Part shown: piece by piece, positions 27,073 to 36,410 of the stretch
Numbering within the stretch: position 1 is the stretch's first letter
How the letters are laid out: each line of letters opens with the position of its first letter
Assembly (NCBI GenBank): GCA_963750715.1
Contig: CAVVRP010000014.1
Coordinates: forward strand, 302,800-366,799
Reading direction: 5' to 3'
Origin: JAGVSR01 sp963750715
GTDB taxonomy: Bacteria > Pseudomonadota > Alphaproteobacteria > Rhizobiales > Hyphomicrobiaceae
DNA: 64,000 nucleotides
Notes under the pieces: generated by a model
What the model was told of the DNA's origin: nothing
Database searches by the model: none
The model's input: only the letters and a program-made list of their open reading frames with translations
Translations under genes and position numbers: made by a program

Positions 27073-29241
27073 CTAGCCGGCGATTTTGGAAAAATCGGCG
27101 ACGTTGACGGTCGCAGACCGAATTTCCGACAACAGCCGCAAACGGTTCTCGCGGAACTTCGCATCGGGGTCGTTCACCGTCACCTTGACGAAGAACTGAT
27201 CGACCGGCTCGCGCAACTCGGCCAGCGCATTCATGGCGCCCTTGAAGTTCTCGACGTTGATGGCAGCCGCCGTATCCTGCTTGACGCTCTCGATGGCGGC
27301 GGCAAGCGCCAGTTCCTCCTTCTCCTTGAGAAGGGAGAGGTCGTAGGTTCCGGCGTAGCTGGACTTGTCCTTCTTTTCCTCGATCGCAAGGATGTTGGAT
27401 GCACGCTTGACGCCCGCCAGAAGGTTTGCTCCGTCGTCGGTTTTAAGGAACGCATCGAGCGCCTCGACGCGTTTGACGATCAGCGCCAGATCGTCCTGAC
27501 CGCCGAGTGCGAACACGGCGTCGATGAGGTCATGCCGCGCGCCCTTTTCCTTCAGGTAGACCTTGAGGCGGTCGGCGAAGAAGGAGAGGAGATCGACGGA
27601 GAAGGCACGCACCCGACGCTCATTCCAATCCGTTTGCACTGTCAACGCCCCTTGGACGACGCCCCTGCCTTTTGGCAACTCCTTTGCCCGATGCACTTTC
27701 GCTATTGAAACAGCAACGTAATCCGCTGCTTTCTCCATGGCGTCCATGAGCGGGAGCCGCAGATCATTCTCCAGCACGATCCTGATCACGCCCAGCGCCG
27801 CGCGGCGCAGCTGGTACGGATCGCCGGACCCCGTCGGCTTCTCGTCGATGGCCCAGAAGCCGACCAGCGTGTCGAGCTTGTCGGCGAGCGCCACGGCAAT
27901 GGCCACGGCGTCGCCTTCGTCCTCGCGCGGCACCGTGTCGGTCTGGCCCTTCGGCTTGTAGTGAAGCTCTATCGCGCGCGCAATCTCGCCCTTGGTGCCG
28001 GCGGCTTCGGCGTAGTAGCGGCCCATCAGGCCCTGCAGTTCGGGGAACTCCCCGACCATGCCGGAGACGAGATCGGCCTTGCTGAGCTGGGCGGCACGAC
28101 GCGCATCCTCTGGGTCGGCGTCGACCGCGCCGGCGATCTGATACGCCAGCTCAGAGACGCGCTCGACGCGATCCTTCTGGCTGCCGAGTTTTTCGTGGAA
28201 CGTGATGCCCTCGAGCTGGATCGCCATCTCGTCGAGAGGCTTCTTCAGATCCTGCTCCCAGAAAAACTTGGCATCGCTCAGCCGCGCGCGGATCACCTTT
28301 TCGTTGCCCGAGATGATGTGCTCGCCGCCGTCCGTCGCCGTCAGGTTCGAGACGAGGAAGAATCTATTGGCGAGCTTTTTGGATTTGGTATCGCGCAGCG
28401 AGAAGCACTTCTGATGCTGCTTCATCGACGTCATCAGGCACTCACTGGGCACGGCGAGAAAAGCCTTGTCGAATTCACCCATCAGCACGACGGGCCACTC
28501 CGTCAGCCCGGCATTCTCAGACGTCAAACCTTCATCCTCGACCAATTGCAGCCGGGCGGTTTTGGCCAGCGCGTGCGCCTGCTCGTTGATCGTTGCGATG
28601 CGGGCAGCGGGGTCGAGCATCACCCTGTGCGCCTCGAGCTTGACAACGTAGTCAGCGAAATCCTTGACCTTGAACGGTTCGTTTCCGTGAAAGCGGTGTC
28701 CGCGCGTGGTGTTGCCGCTGGCGATGCCCGCGACCTCGAACGGCACGACCTTGCCGCCGAGCAGACAGATAATGGAATGAAGCGGGCGAACCCACTGGAA
28801 CGAGCCTGTGCCCCAGCGCATGGATCTAGGCCAGGAAAATTTGGCCAACACCGCCGGGATCACGTCGGCGACGATCTCGGCTGCGGCGCAGCCCGGCTTG
28901 TCGATGCGGGCAACGTAGTAGTCGCCCTTCTTGTCGTCCGTGACGATCTCTGCGTCAGCGATCGAGAGAAGCCCCGCGGCCTTGAGAAATCCCGTCAGCG
29001 CCTGCTCGGGCGCGCCGACGCGCGGACCCTTGCGTTCCTCGGACATACCGGGTGACTTGGCCGGAATCCCCTCGATCACAAGCACCAGCCGGCGCGGCGT
29101 CGAAAACGACCTGGCTTGCCCGAATTCGAGGCCCTGAGCCTTCAATGCGTCAGTAACGAGGCGGCGCAGATCATCCGCCGCGCGCACCTGCATGCGGGCC
29201 GGGACTTCCTCGGAAAACAGTTCGAGAAGCAATTCAGACAT
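27073..29241 (-). CDS. glyS: Glycyl-tRNA synthetase beta subunit
   Basis: The large subunit of the bacterial alpha2-beta2 glycyl-tRNA synthetase (722 residues), which binds tRNA and pairs with the GlyQ catalytic subunit. It begins SELLLELFSEEVPARMQ and contains FSTPRRLVLVIEGI and EWPVVLMGEFDKAFLAVPSE. It ends with an HD-like and anticodon-binding region (VLFE... and AINVENFKGAMNALAELREPVDQFF). ATG at 29241 is preferred to TTG at 29244. It lies in the same operon as glyQ, but two small membrane-protein genes sit between them. Confidence 0.96.
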   Translation of the reverse strand: MSELLLELFSEEVPARMQVRAADDLRRLVTDALKAQGLEFGQARSFSTPRRLVLVIEGIPAKSPGMSEERKGPRVGAPEQALTGFLKAAGLLSIADAEIVTDDKKGDYYVARIDKPGCAAAEIVADVIPAVLAKFSWPRSMRWGTGSFQWVRPLHSIICLLGGKVVPFEVAGIASGNTTRGHRFHGNEPFKVKDFADYVVKLEAHRVMLDPAARIATINEQAHALAKTARLQLVEDEGLTSENAGLTEWPVVLMGEFDKAFLAVPSECLMTSMKQHQKCFSLRDTKSKKLANRFFLVSNLTATDGGEHIISGNEKVIRARLSDAKFFWEQDLKKPLDEMAIQLEGITFHEKLGSQKDRVERVSELAYQIAGAVDADPEDARRAAQLSKADLVSGMVGEFPELQGLMGRYYAEAAGTKGEIARAIELHYKPKGQTDTVPREDEGDAVAIAVALADKLDTLVGFWAIDEKPTGSGDPYQLRRAALGVIRIVLENDLRLPLMDAMEKAADYVAVSIAKVHRAKELPKGRGVVQGALTVQTDWNERRVRAFSVDLLSFFADRLKVYLKEKGARHDLIDAVFALGGQDDLALIVKRVEALDAFLKTDDGANLLAGVKRASNILAIEEKKDKSSYAGTYDLSLLKEKEELALAAAIESVKQDTAAAINVENFKGAMNALAELREPVDQFFVKVTVNDPDAKFRENRLRLLSEIRSATVNVADFSKIAG

Positions 29242-29308
29242 CAATCACCGGATGGAAAGGAGCCGTGCTCTCCCCGCTGCACGAACGCGGCGGAGAGAGA
29301 AGACCTCG

Positions 29309-29707
29309 TTACGGCGCCGGAGCGGGGGCCGGAGACGGGGCAGCGGGAGCCGGTGCCGTTTCGGAAGGCACCGCCTCGGGTGCAGGTACGGGCGCCGGTT
29401 CAGCAGGCGCTGTGGGCGCGGGGGGTTCGGCAGCAGATGCGGGGGCGGGTTCCGGAGTCGCGGGATCTGGTGCCGGGGCAGGCTCCGCGGCCTTCTCGGC
29501 AGGGGCGATGGACGGTACGCGGCCCTCGATTTCGAACGCCTTGCGGCCGATTTCATCCACAGCGCCCGTCGTCGTCAGGTAGCCGATGCCAACCGCGCAC
29601 AGCACGACGTAAAACAGCAGCAAGAGCCCGTTGCGCCGCAGGAACAGCAAGCCGATCAGCAGCGCCGGGATGGCAAGCGCAAGAATTCCAGCAATTGTCG
29701 GGGTCAT
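29309..29707 (-). CDS. Small membrane protein with Pro/Ala-rich tail
   Basis: A 132-residue protein with two hydrophobic helices (residues 5-22 and 27-47, TPTIAGILALAIPALLIGLLF and LLLLFYVVLCAVGIGYL). A short linker and then a 65-residue tail of Pro, Ala and Glu repeats (APAPDPATPEPAPAS-type) follow, likely extended in the periplasm. ATG at 29707 has a GGAGTATT site. It sits between the other small membrane protein and glyS. The role is unknown. Confidence 0.65.
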   Translation of the reverse strand: MTPTIAGILALAIPALLIGLLFLRRNGLLLLFYVVLCAVGIGYLTTTGAVDEIGRKAFEIEGRVPSIAPAEKAAEPAPAPDPATPEPAPASAAEPPAPTAPAEPAPVPAPEAVPSETAPAPAAPSPAPAPAP

Positions 29708-29750
29708 TATCGAATACTCCTTTTCATTAAGGTTCTGAGCGACGATCGAC

Positions 29751-30032
29751 TCAATTGAGGACGAGCGCCAGCGCGCCAAGCACGACTGCCGCCGCGATGA
29801 ACATCCACAGTACGATGCCGGCACTACCAACGCCCGCATATGCCAATCCGGGGACAACCGTGACGACGGCTAGGCTGCCGAATAGAACAGGGCGTAGTGT
29901 CGCCGGCCACTTGCGCCGTACCACATAGCCGATCGCAATGGCACCGACCGCGATCAGCGTTGCTTCGGCGAGTTGCCTCGTAACGCTGAACAAGCCCCAG
30001 TAGCTCGTCTCGAGAATGAGCAGCGGTGTCAT
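29751..30032 (-). CDS. Small inner-membrane protein coupled to glyQ
   Basis: A 93-residue protein of three hydrophobic helices (about residues 21-38, 48-65 and 70-92) with the basic loop RRKWPATLR. Its ATG overlaps the glyQ stop (ATGA at 30032), so its translation is coupled to glyQ. It is not recognised as a known family. Insertion of small membrane genes between glyQ and glyS is common in this order, but no link to the synthetase is known. Confidence 0.65.
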   Translation of the reverse strand: MTPLLILETSYWGLFSVTRQLAEATLIAVGAIAIGYVVRRKWPATLRPVLFGSLAVVTVVPGLAYAGVGSAGIVLWMFIAAAVVLGALALVLN

Positions 30033-30968
30033 CAGGCCCGTCCCCCATCCGTCTGCAGCCAGGCGCCGCAGCACGCTTTCGCCAGCTCCCGCACGCGCAA
30101 AATGTAGCTCTGTCGCTCGGTGACGGAGATGACACCGCGCGCATCGAGAAGATTGAAAGCGTGACTCGCCTTGATGCACTGGTCGTAGGCCGGCAGCGTC
30201 ATCAGATGCTCGCCGCCGTCCTGGGTCGCCGAAGCGCCCTTCGACAACAGGGACTGGCACTCGGCCTCGGCGTCCTTGAAATGCTGCAGCAGCATGTCGG
30301 TATTGGCATGCTCGAAATTGTGCCGCGAATACTCGCGCTCCGCCTGCAGGAAGACATCGCCGTAGCTTAGTTTGCGGTCGTCGGTGCGGCCGTTGAAATT
30401 CAGATCGAACACGCGGTCGACGCCCTGGACGTACATGGCGAGGCGTTCCAGACCATACGTGATCTCGCTGGCGACCGGGTGGCAATCGAATCCGCCGACC
30501 TGCTGGAAGTAGGTAATCTGCGTTACTTCCATGCCGTTGCACCAGACTTCCCAGCCGAGCCCCCAGGCGCCGAGCGTTGGGCTTTCCCAATCGTCCTCGA
30601 CGAAGCGGATGTCGTTGACCTTGGTGTCGACGCCGATGGCGTCGAGACTCTGCAGGTAGAGATCGAGAAAGTTGTCCGGCGACGGCTTCATGATCACTTG
30701 GAACTGGTAGTAGTGCTGAAGCCGGTTGGGATTGTCGCCGTAGCGGCCATCCTTGGGCCTTCGCGACGGCTGCACGTAGCAGGCGCTCCAGGGCTTCGGG
30801 CCAAGCGCTCGTAGCGTGGTCGCGGGATGAAAGGTACCTGCCCCTACTTCCATGTCATAGGGTTGCAGCACCACGCAGCCCTGCGCGCCCCAGAACTGCT
30901 GGAGTGTCAGGATCAAGTCCTGGAAGGACTTCGCGGGGCTTGAGATGCGGTAGTGATTTGGCTGTCAT
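30032..30968 (-). CDS. glyQ: Glycyl-tRNA synthetase alpha subunit (N-terminal frameshift)
   Basis: The catalytic subunit of glycyl-tRNA synthetase. The class II core reads cleanly from TTG 30916: ILTLQQFWGAQGCVVLQPYDMEVGAGTFHPATT, then YVQPSRRPKDGRYGDNPNRLQHYYQFQV. The family start lies further upstream in another frame: ATG 30968 gives MTAKSLPHLKP, and one base fewer in the CCCC run (plus-strand GGGG at 30935-30938) would join it to AKSFQDLILTLQQ. An intact start is therefore probable and the extra base may be a sequencing error. It is followed by an ATGA-coupled membrane protein gene and then glyS. Confidence 0.9.
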
Positions 30969-31151
30969 TTCAACCGGCTTGGCGTTTTTACGATGGCGGA
31001 GACGGGCTCCAGACCGCAGTGGATAAGAGCTGTTAGTCTTTCGGGCAGGAAAAGTCGCGGCACTATACGTATTCCTGCCATTTCGTCATCTCAGAAGTCC
31101 CGTGGTGACCGGCTGGAACCGGGCTGGTCGGGCGGCGGGAGACCTTAGGTC

Positions 31152-31514
31152 GTGGACATTCTTGCATGGATCTGGTGGTCGATTACGACCGTGCTCGGCG
31201 CCGTCTGGTCATTGGCCTGGTTTCTGATCGGTGGATGGGTGTCGACACTGGCCCAGATCGCGGTCATTGTCGGCATCATCTTTTTCTACAAGTACGGCTG
31301 GCGCCGCGCACCTTATGAAATCCTCGCCCGTATTAATCAGCTCCGCCGGTTGGTGTGGGGATGGATGCGACAGCGCGAACCTGGCGCAGTGGCGTTAGAC
31401 AACGTGCGCGAAGTAATCCGTACCGTCCGCGTCAAGGAACGCGGCGACGTCAATATCTCGACGCTCATGTCACTGATGGTGCTGACCGGGTTTGCCCTCG
31501 TCGCACTGACATAA
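31152..31514 (+). CDS. Small membrane protein of unknown function
   Basis: A 120-residue protein starting with GTG. Two hydrophobic segments (residues 5-30 and 32-45) precede a basic cytoplasmic stretch (KYGWRRAPYEILARINQLRRL). A third hydrophobic segment closes the C-terminus (LMSLMVLTGFALVAL). It stands alone and is divergent from glyQ. I do not recognise the family. Confidence 0.6.
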   Translation: MDILAWIWWSITTVLGAVWSLAWFLIGGWVSTLAQIAVIVGIIFFYKYGWRRAPYEILARINQLRRLVWGWMRQREPGAVALDNVREVIRTVRVKERGDVNISTLMSLMVLTGFALVALT

Positions 31515-31569
31515 GTCAGCGGGCGCGTTGCGTCATCGCTGGCTCTTGAAATGACCGGGGCGAACTCAA

Positions 31570-31761
31570 TCACCGGCTAATGGGACGATAGACTTTCGCA
31601 TCCGCATCGTACTCGAGCGTGCCGAGATCCTTGGTATGGACCGACGACGCATTGCCGGCGCGGCGCACGGCTTCCGCCGCCTGCTCATGGAGAACCTTGT
31701 TGATCCACTTCATCGCGGCGATGCCGGCACCGGCGAGCAAGAAGGCAAAAACCTGAGGCAT
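31570..31761 (-). CDS. Small protein with an N-terminal hydrophobic helix
   Basis: A 63-residue protein with one hydrophobic helix (residues 2-16, PQVFAFLLAGAGIAA) followed by a charged region (NKVLHEQAAEAVRRAG) and a C-terminal strand (LGTLEYDADAKVYRP). ATG at 31761 is preferred to an earlier start, because the S49 protease gene ends 14 bases upstream. The two may be co-transcribed. The function is unknown. Confidence 0.55.
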   Translation of the reverse strand: MPQVFAFLLAGAGIAAMKWINKVLHEQAAEAVRRAGNASSVHTKDLGTLEYDADAKVYRPISR

Positions 31762-31775
31762 GCCTGACCCTCCAG

Positions 31776-32621
31776 CTAAAGCCCATATCGCGACCACAGC
31801 GCACGGACTTCCAAAGCGGACACCAGATCGTCTGCCAATGCAAGATGTCCACCGCCTAAAACATCCGACATAGTCCCGAGCGCCGGCGAGCGGCGCAGAC
31901 GCGACAGCAGCCCGCCGCGATCGAGCGGCACGGCCTTCAACCGGACCTTTTCGCCGTGAAGTTCGCGCATCTTGGTGCGCACGTCCGCTATTCCATCGAT
32001 GAGGCCGAAATCGAGCGCCCGAGGCCCAGTCCAGAATGCGCCCGAAAACAGCTCCGTGTCGAGCCCCTTGAGCTTGCCCGCGCGCCGCTCCTTGACGACG
32101 CCGATGAAGACGTCGTGCACGTCGCGCTGCATGGCCTTGAGGCGTTCGACGTCGTCCGCCTTCTCGGGTTGGAACGGATCGAGGATGCTTTTCGAAAGGC
32201 CCGACGTATGCACGCGGCGGTCGATGCCGAGTTTCTCGATGGCCTTGTCGAACCCGAAACTGGACGAGATGACGCCGATCGATCCGACGATCGAGGACGC
32301 GTCCGCATAGATCTCATCGCCTGCTACCGCCATGTAATATCCGCCTGACGCCGCCACATCCTCGCAGAAGACGTAGACGCGCTTGCCATGCTCGTCGGCC
32401 AGCTGCCGGATGCGCTTGAAGATGAGGCTCGATTGCACCGGCGAACCGCCAGGCGAGTTCACGACCACCGCGACCGAAGGCGTCTTCGACATCTCGAAGG
32501 CTTTCTCCAACGCGCCGGCCACCCCGGCGATGGAGAGGCCCGGACGCAGCGGCGTCACCATTCCGATGGCGCCCGCAAGCCGCAGGACGGGAACAACGGG
32601 GGCACTTCTGAAAGGCCACAT
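31776..32621 (-). CDS. sppA: S49-family signal peptide peptidase (SppA/SohB-like)
   Basis: A 281-residue single-domain protease that degrades leftover signal peptides in the membrane. The oxyanion strand is VVVNSPGGSPVQSS. The nucleophile Ser is in EDVAASGGYYMA, and the general-base Lys is expected in TSGLSKSILDPFQP. The region ADASSIVGSIGVISSSFGF is typical of the family. A hydrophobic N-terminus (VVPVLRLAGAIGMV) may anchor it. The short length places it with SohB-like, one-domain members. It precedes a small membrane-type protein gene. Confidence 0.85.
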   Translation of the reverse strand: MWPFRSAPVVPVLRLAGAIGMVTPLRPGLSIAGVAGALEKAFEMSKTPSVAVVVNSPGGSPVQSSLIFKRIRQLADEHGKRVYVFCEDVAASGGYYMAVAGDEIYADASSIVGSIGVISSSFGFDKAIEKLGIDRRVHTSGLSKSILDPFQPEKADDVERLKAMQRDVHDVFIGVVKERRAGKLKGLDTELFSGAFWTGPRALDFGLIDGIADVRTKMRELHGEKVRLKAVPLDRGGLLSRLRRSPALGTMSDVLGGGHLALADDLVSALEVRALWSRYGL

Positions 32622-32679
32622 GCAAAAAAACCTCTTGGCGGCGTGGACAAAGAGCCACGCGGCAAAACTCTACGACGGC

Positions 32680-33468
32680 TCACATGGTGAGCCCCGCGCC
32701 CTTGCTCAACACGCTCTTTGCCGCATCCGTGAAGCCGTTGGCGTCGCTATGCAAGACCAATCCGGGCAGAAGCGTGATCGGAGCCCGGCTACCCTTGGTC
32801 CCCTGAACGAGGATGCGGTTGGCGGGCGAACCGGCTCGCGGATGCAGCCCCAGGATTTTCACACCGCCGAAGCGCCCGTCCAAGAGCGAGATAATGTCAG
32901 TGAGCGCGGCCGCCTTGTGGACGATCGTCGCGGTGCCGCCGGGCCTGACGAGCCGCGCCAGACACCGGACCCATGCCTCCAGGCCGCCGACCGGCATGGC
33001 ATGAGCGGATGATTTCAGGGGTTCTGCGGAAGGCGTTCCATGACTTTCGCTATGGTAGGGCGGATTGGCGATGGCGTGGTCGAAGCTGTCGGCGGCGAGC
33101 CCTGACGCCTGCAGGGCGGCGACTTTCCCGGTGGCATCCCCGCAAATCACGGAAGCTCTGTCGTCGAGCTTGTTTCGGCGGCAGTTCTCGACGGCCAAAG
33201 CGGCGAGAGCTGGCTCCCGTTCGATCAACACTACGCGAGCGTCGTCCACGCGGAATGCAAGGCAAAGCCCCGCGGTTCCGACGCCGGATCCGCAATCCAG
33301 CACGCGCGCACCTGCACCGCGGAAAACCGGGGTCGCGGCCGCCAGAAATACCGCATCTATGCCGGCCCGGTAGCCGGATCTCGGTTGCAGCACCATCAAC
33401 CGGCCGCCGAGGAAGGCGTCATCCGTCGTCTCCGGCCGATCAGCATCTACGACATATGTTTCGGTCAA
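32680..33468 (-). CDS. TrmN6-like RNA/protein adenine methyltransferase
   Basis: A SAM-dependent methyltransferase of 262 residues. The SAM-binding motif I is VLDCGSGVGTAGLCL. The catalytic NPPY motif (IANPPYHSE), used for N6-adenine methylation, follows. The opening ETYVVDADRPETTDDAFLGGRL is typical of the TrmN6/YfiC group, which methylates A37 of tRNA1(Val). TTG at 33468 overlaps the stop of the upstream gene (TTGA), which argues for this start over 33495. The tRNA target is inferred from the family. Confidence 0.85.
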   Translation of the reverse strand: MTETYVVDADRPETTDDAFLGGRLMVLQPRSGYRAGIDAVFLAAATPVFRGAGARVLDCGSGVGTAGLCLAFRVDDARVVLIEREPALAALAVENCRRNKLDDRASVICGDATGKVAALQASGLAADSFDHAIANPPYHSESHGTPSAEPLKSSAHAMPVGGLEAWVRCLARLVRPGGTATIVHKAAALTDIISLLDGRFGGVKILGLHPRAGSPANRILVQGTKGSRAPITLLPGLVLHSDANGFTDAAKSVLSKGAGLTM

Positions 33469-33701
33469 GGGGCAACCTCGCTGCCGCTGATCCATTTCGA
33501 CAAGCCGGCGTCCCTGAGAACTCGCGCTGCGCGCTCCCAATGGTTTTCATCCACAAGAACGCGGCGGGGCAGGATGCCCAGCGACCCCTCTAGCGCGCTC
33601 ATATTGCCGTCAAGAACGGTCCAGCCGATTCGGGCATCGCGGAGCACAGCCTCGACAAAACTCAGCAGGACGGGATCGTTGGTGGTCAAAAGCTCGCGCA
33701 A
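33465..33701 (-). CDS. DUF2007-family putative signal-transducing protein
   Basis: A 78-residue small soluble protein of the DUF2007 family. It runs LLTTNDPVLLSFVEAVLRDA, then WTVLDGNMSALEGSLGILPRRVLV, then two short helices. The fold is ferredoxin-like, and a regulatory role is suspected in the family but not proven. TTG at 33701 is the start; no ATG is available in frame. Its TGA overlaps the TTG of the TrmN6-like gene, so they form a two-gene unit. Confidence 0.75.
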   Translation of the reverse strand: MRELLTTNDPVLLSFVEAVLRDARIGWTVLDGNMSALEGSLGILPRRVLVDENHWERAARVLRDAGLSKWISGSEVAP

Positions 33702-33806
33702 GCGGGCGCTCCATCTTGGTGATGCGCGTGCGGCAATCTGCCGTTAAAGTGGGCAATGAGCAAACCCGTATATTCGGGACGGTAACTCAAACGATGGTGG
33801 CAAGCG

Positions 33807-34823
33807 GTGGGAGTAGTCGTCCAACTCGATGAAGCGCGGGAAGCCGTAGAGGGCTTGAAACCGCTCATGGGCCTCGTCAGCGAGGACATGGAGGCGATCA
33901 ACCGCATCATCCTCGATAAAGCCGTCTCCGACGTGGAGATGATCCCGGTGCTCGCGCACCATCTGATCGATTCAGGCGGCAAGCGCTTGAGGCCGATGCT
34001 GGCGATCGCATCGTCCAAACTCTGCGGGTACACCGGCAGCGGCCACATCCGTACCGCCTCGGCGATCGAATTCATGCACACAGCAACGTTGCTGCACGAC
34101 GACGTCGTCGACCAGAGCGACGCGCGCCGCGGCCGCAAGACTGCCCGGCTGATCTGGGGCAACCAGGCGAGCGTGCTGGTCGGTGACTTCCTGCTGGGCC
34201 AGGCGTTCCGCATGCTCGTCGATGTCGGCTCGATCCCCGTTCTCAAGATTTTGTCCAACGCCGCCGCGGTTATTGCGGAAGGCGAAGTGATGCAGCTTGC
34301 CGCCGCCAAGAACACCTCGACCATCGAAGACGAATATCTCGCGATCATCAACGCCAAGACAGCGGCGCTGTTTTCGGCGGCATCGGAAGTCGGCGCGGCG
34401 ATTGCAGCACGGCCTTCGGACGAACAGGCGGCGCTCAAGTCCTACGGCAAAAATCTCGGCATCGCATTCCAGCTCGTCGACGACGCGCTCGACTACTCCG
34501 GCGATAGCACACGCCTCGGCAAGTCCGTCGGCGATGATTTCCGCGAAGGCAAGATCACGTTACCGCTCATTCTGTCGTTCCGCCGCGGTAACGAAGTCGA
34601 ACGCGAGTTCTGGAACCGGACAATCCAGCGGGGCGAAATCGCCGACGGCGATCTCGAACACGCGATCGCACTGATGAAGAAGCACCGAGCCATCGAGGCG
34701 ACGCTTGAACGGGCGCGCTCCTACGGCGCCATCGCCCGCGATGCGCTCGCGATCTTCCGCGACAGCCCGCAGAAGTCGGCGCTGGCGGACGTTATCGGCT
34801 TTTGTATCAGCCGCGCACACTAA
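33807..34823 (+). CDS. ispB: Polyprenyl (octaprenyl-type) diphosphate synthase
   Basis: A trans-prenyltransferase (338 residues, GTG start) that builds the side chain of ubiquinone. The first Asp-rich motif is DDVVD at residues 98-102 and the second is DDALD near residue 222. GGKRLRPML (residues 58-66) binds substrate diphosphate. The residues before the first Asp-rich motif (MHTATLL) are small, which fits long-chain products. It is convergent with phoR. The chain length cannot be read from the sequence with certainty. Confidence 0.92.
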   Translation: MGVVVQLDEAREAVEGLKPLMGLVSEDMEAINRIILDKAVSDVEMIPVLAHHLIDSGGKRLRPMLAIASSKLCGYTGSGHIRTASAIEFMHTATLLHDDVVDQSDARRGRKTARLIWGNQASVLVGDFLLGQAFRMLVDVGSIPVLKILSNAAAVIAEGEVMQLAAAKNTSTIEDEYLAIINAKTAALFSAASEVGAAIAARPSDEQAALKSYGKNLGIAFQLVDDALDYSGDSTRLGKSVGDDFREGKITLPLILSFRRGNEVEREFWNRTIQRGEIADGDLEHAIALMKKHRAIEATLERARSYGAIARDALAIFRDSPQKSALADVIGFCISRAH

Positions 34824-34839
34824 CGAGAAAGAAAGGAAC

Positions 34840-36237
34840 TTAGCGCCTTGCGGCCCGCTCGAGACACGCGCCCGGTGCCGTGGTCAACTCGTCGAATACC
34901 ACCGTGAACGTCGACCCCTTGCCGACCTCGCTGGCGATCCTAAGATCACCGCGGTGGCGCAGCACAATGTGCTTGACAATCGCCAGTCCGAGGCCGGTGC
35001 CGCCTTTTTCGCGGCTCGCGGCAGCACTGACCCGATAGAACCGTTCGGTGAGCCGCGGCAGATGCTCGGCGGCAATCCCAGGCCCGTCGTCGTGGACCGA
35101 AACGATCAGCTTGGGCACGGAAGGCTGGCCCTCCAGGGCACGCGAAACCGTGACCTGAACGTGGCCGCCATCGCGGCCATACTTGATGGCATTGTGGACG
35201 AGGTTTTGCAGCACCTGCACGATTTCCTCTCGCTCGCCGCGAATTCGTACCGGACCTTCAGCGCGTACGAACGACAGCGTCATATGCGAACCGCTGGCGA
35301 GCGGCTCCATAGCCTGCGTGACGAATCCTCCGACGTCGCTCAGATCGACAACGCCTCTCGGCGGCAGATGAATGCGCATCTCGACACGACTGAGCGAAAG
35401 GAGATCGTCGATCAGCCGCGTCATGCGCGCCGCCTGTCTCGACATGATGCCGAGAAACTTCTCGCGGGCCGCCGGATCATCCTTGGCAGGCCCTTGCAGC
35501 GTCTCCACGAAGCCGCGCAATGAAGCCAGAGGCGTACGCAGTTCGTGGCTCGCGTTGGCGACGAAGTCGGCGCGCATCTGGGCCAGGCGGTCTTGCTCGG
35601 TGAGATCCCGGAAGGTGACGAGTAGCGCCGGCTGCTGTCGCGCACCTGCGGCGAGGCGCCCAAGGTTGGAGGCGGTGACGGATATGCGCCGTTCGACCGG
35701 CACCCTTTCGAAGAATTGGACGACGACAGGTTCGGCGGCGCCATAAGCCCTATCGATGGCCGCATTCAGTTCCGGGTTGCGCGCCGCAAGACCTAGCGGC
35801 TGGCCGGGGCGGATATTGGGAAAGAGGTCGCGTACCAGAGCATTGTGATGCAGTACCATGCCGCTGCGGCCGAGCACGACGGCAGCATCGGGCAACGCAT
35901 CGACGAGCGTGCGCCACACTTCTTGGTCGCCCAACCGCTGAGGACCTTTCTCCAAACCGCCGGTCTGCCGCACGGCCGCGTTGGCCGCGTCGGTCTCCTC
36001 GCCCCCCTCCCCGATGGACACGATCACCGCGGCCATCGCCGCAATTCCGACGAGGGCGGCGAGATAAGGCAGATGGGCGAACGAGGCGAGGCCGAGGAAC
36101 AGGGCGATTGCCACGGACAGCGCGGCCGGACGGGTCGCCGCCCGATGGATTAGCAGCTGCAATTGCGTACTCAACGCCGCTTGGACCCGCCTGACGGCCT
36201 CAAGGGCGACAGCGGCTCTGGTCTGCGGTTCTTCCAT
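34840..36237 (-). CDS. phoR: PhoR-like sensor histidine kinase
   Basis: A 465-residue membrane kinase with two transmembrane helices near residues 45-80 and a PAS-like domain (about 115-215, WRTLVDALPDAAVVLGRSGMVLHHNALV). The HisKA dimer helix has the phospho-accepting His at about 232 (HELRTPLASLRGF). An HATPase domain follows (NLVHNAIKYG, DDGPGIAAEHLPR, GTGLGLAIVKH). The PAS arrangement and the FVETLQGPA helix are typical of PhoR, the phosphate-starvation sensor. Unusually, no phoB or pst genes follow: the next gene is convergent ispB. It is divergent from ppk2 over 173 bases. ATG at 36237 is chosen. Confidence 0.85.
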   Translation of the reverse strand: MEEPQTRAAVALEAVRRVQAALSTQLQLLIHRAATRPAALSVAIALFLGLASFAHLPYLAALVGIAAMAAVIVSIGEGGEETDAANAAVRQTGGLEKGPQRLGDQEVWRTLVDALPDAAVVLGRSGMVLHHNALVRDLFPNIRPGQPLGLAARNPELNAAIDRAYGAAEPVVVQFFERVPVERRISVTASNLGRLAAGARQQPALLVTFRDLTEQDRLAQMRADFVANASHELRTPLASLRGFVETLQGPAKDDPAAREKFLGIMSRQAARMTRLIDDLLSLSRVEMRIHLPPRGVVDLSDVGGFVTQAMEPLASGSHMTLSFVRAEGPVRIRGEREEIVQVLQNLVHNAIKYGRDGGHVQVTVSRALEGQPSVPKLIVSVHDDGPGIAAEHLPRLTERFYRVSAAASREKGGTGLGLAIVKHIVLRHRGDLRIASEVGKGSTFTVVFDELTTAPGACLERAARR

Positions 36238-36366
36238 GCACCGGTGTTGCATCCTTCCTGGCGTTCGTGCCAACCCGGTTTCGGCATCAGCACGCTTTGA
36301 TGCGCCGAGCGCAGCTAACGCTTACAGTGGCTGGCGTTCGGACAGACATTCCTTTGCCGACACTGT

Positions 36367-36384
36367 TAAACAGCTATGTGACAC
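36367..36384 (-). promoter_or_regulatory. Candidate Pho box
   Basis: On the minus strand GTGTCAC-ATAG-CTGTTTA resembles two Pho-box repeats (CTGTCAT) spaced by four bases. It lies in the divergent phoR/ppk2 gap. The match is partial (about 5/7 and 4/7), so it is a guess supported mainly by context. Confidence 0.25.
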
Positions 36385-36410
36385 ATGGCGGATCACCAGG
36401 GACAGCGAGA

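Noticed and set aside
27961..29055. Plus-strand open frame (about 360 codons) across glyS
   Set aside because: glyS is intact on the minus strand with all its conserved segments; the antisense frame shows no domain.
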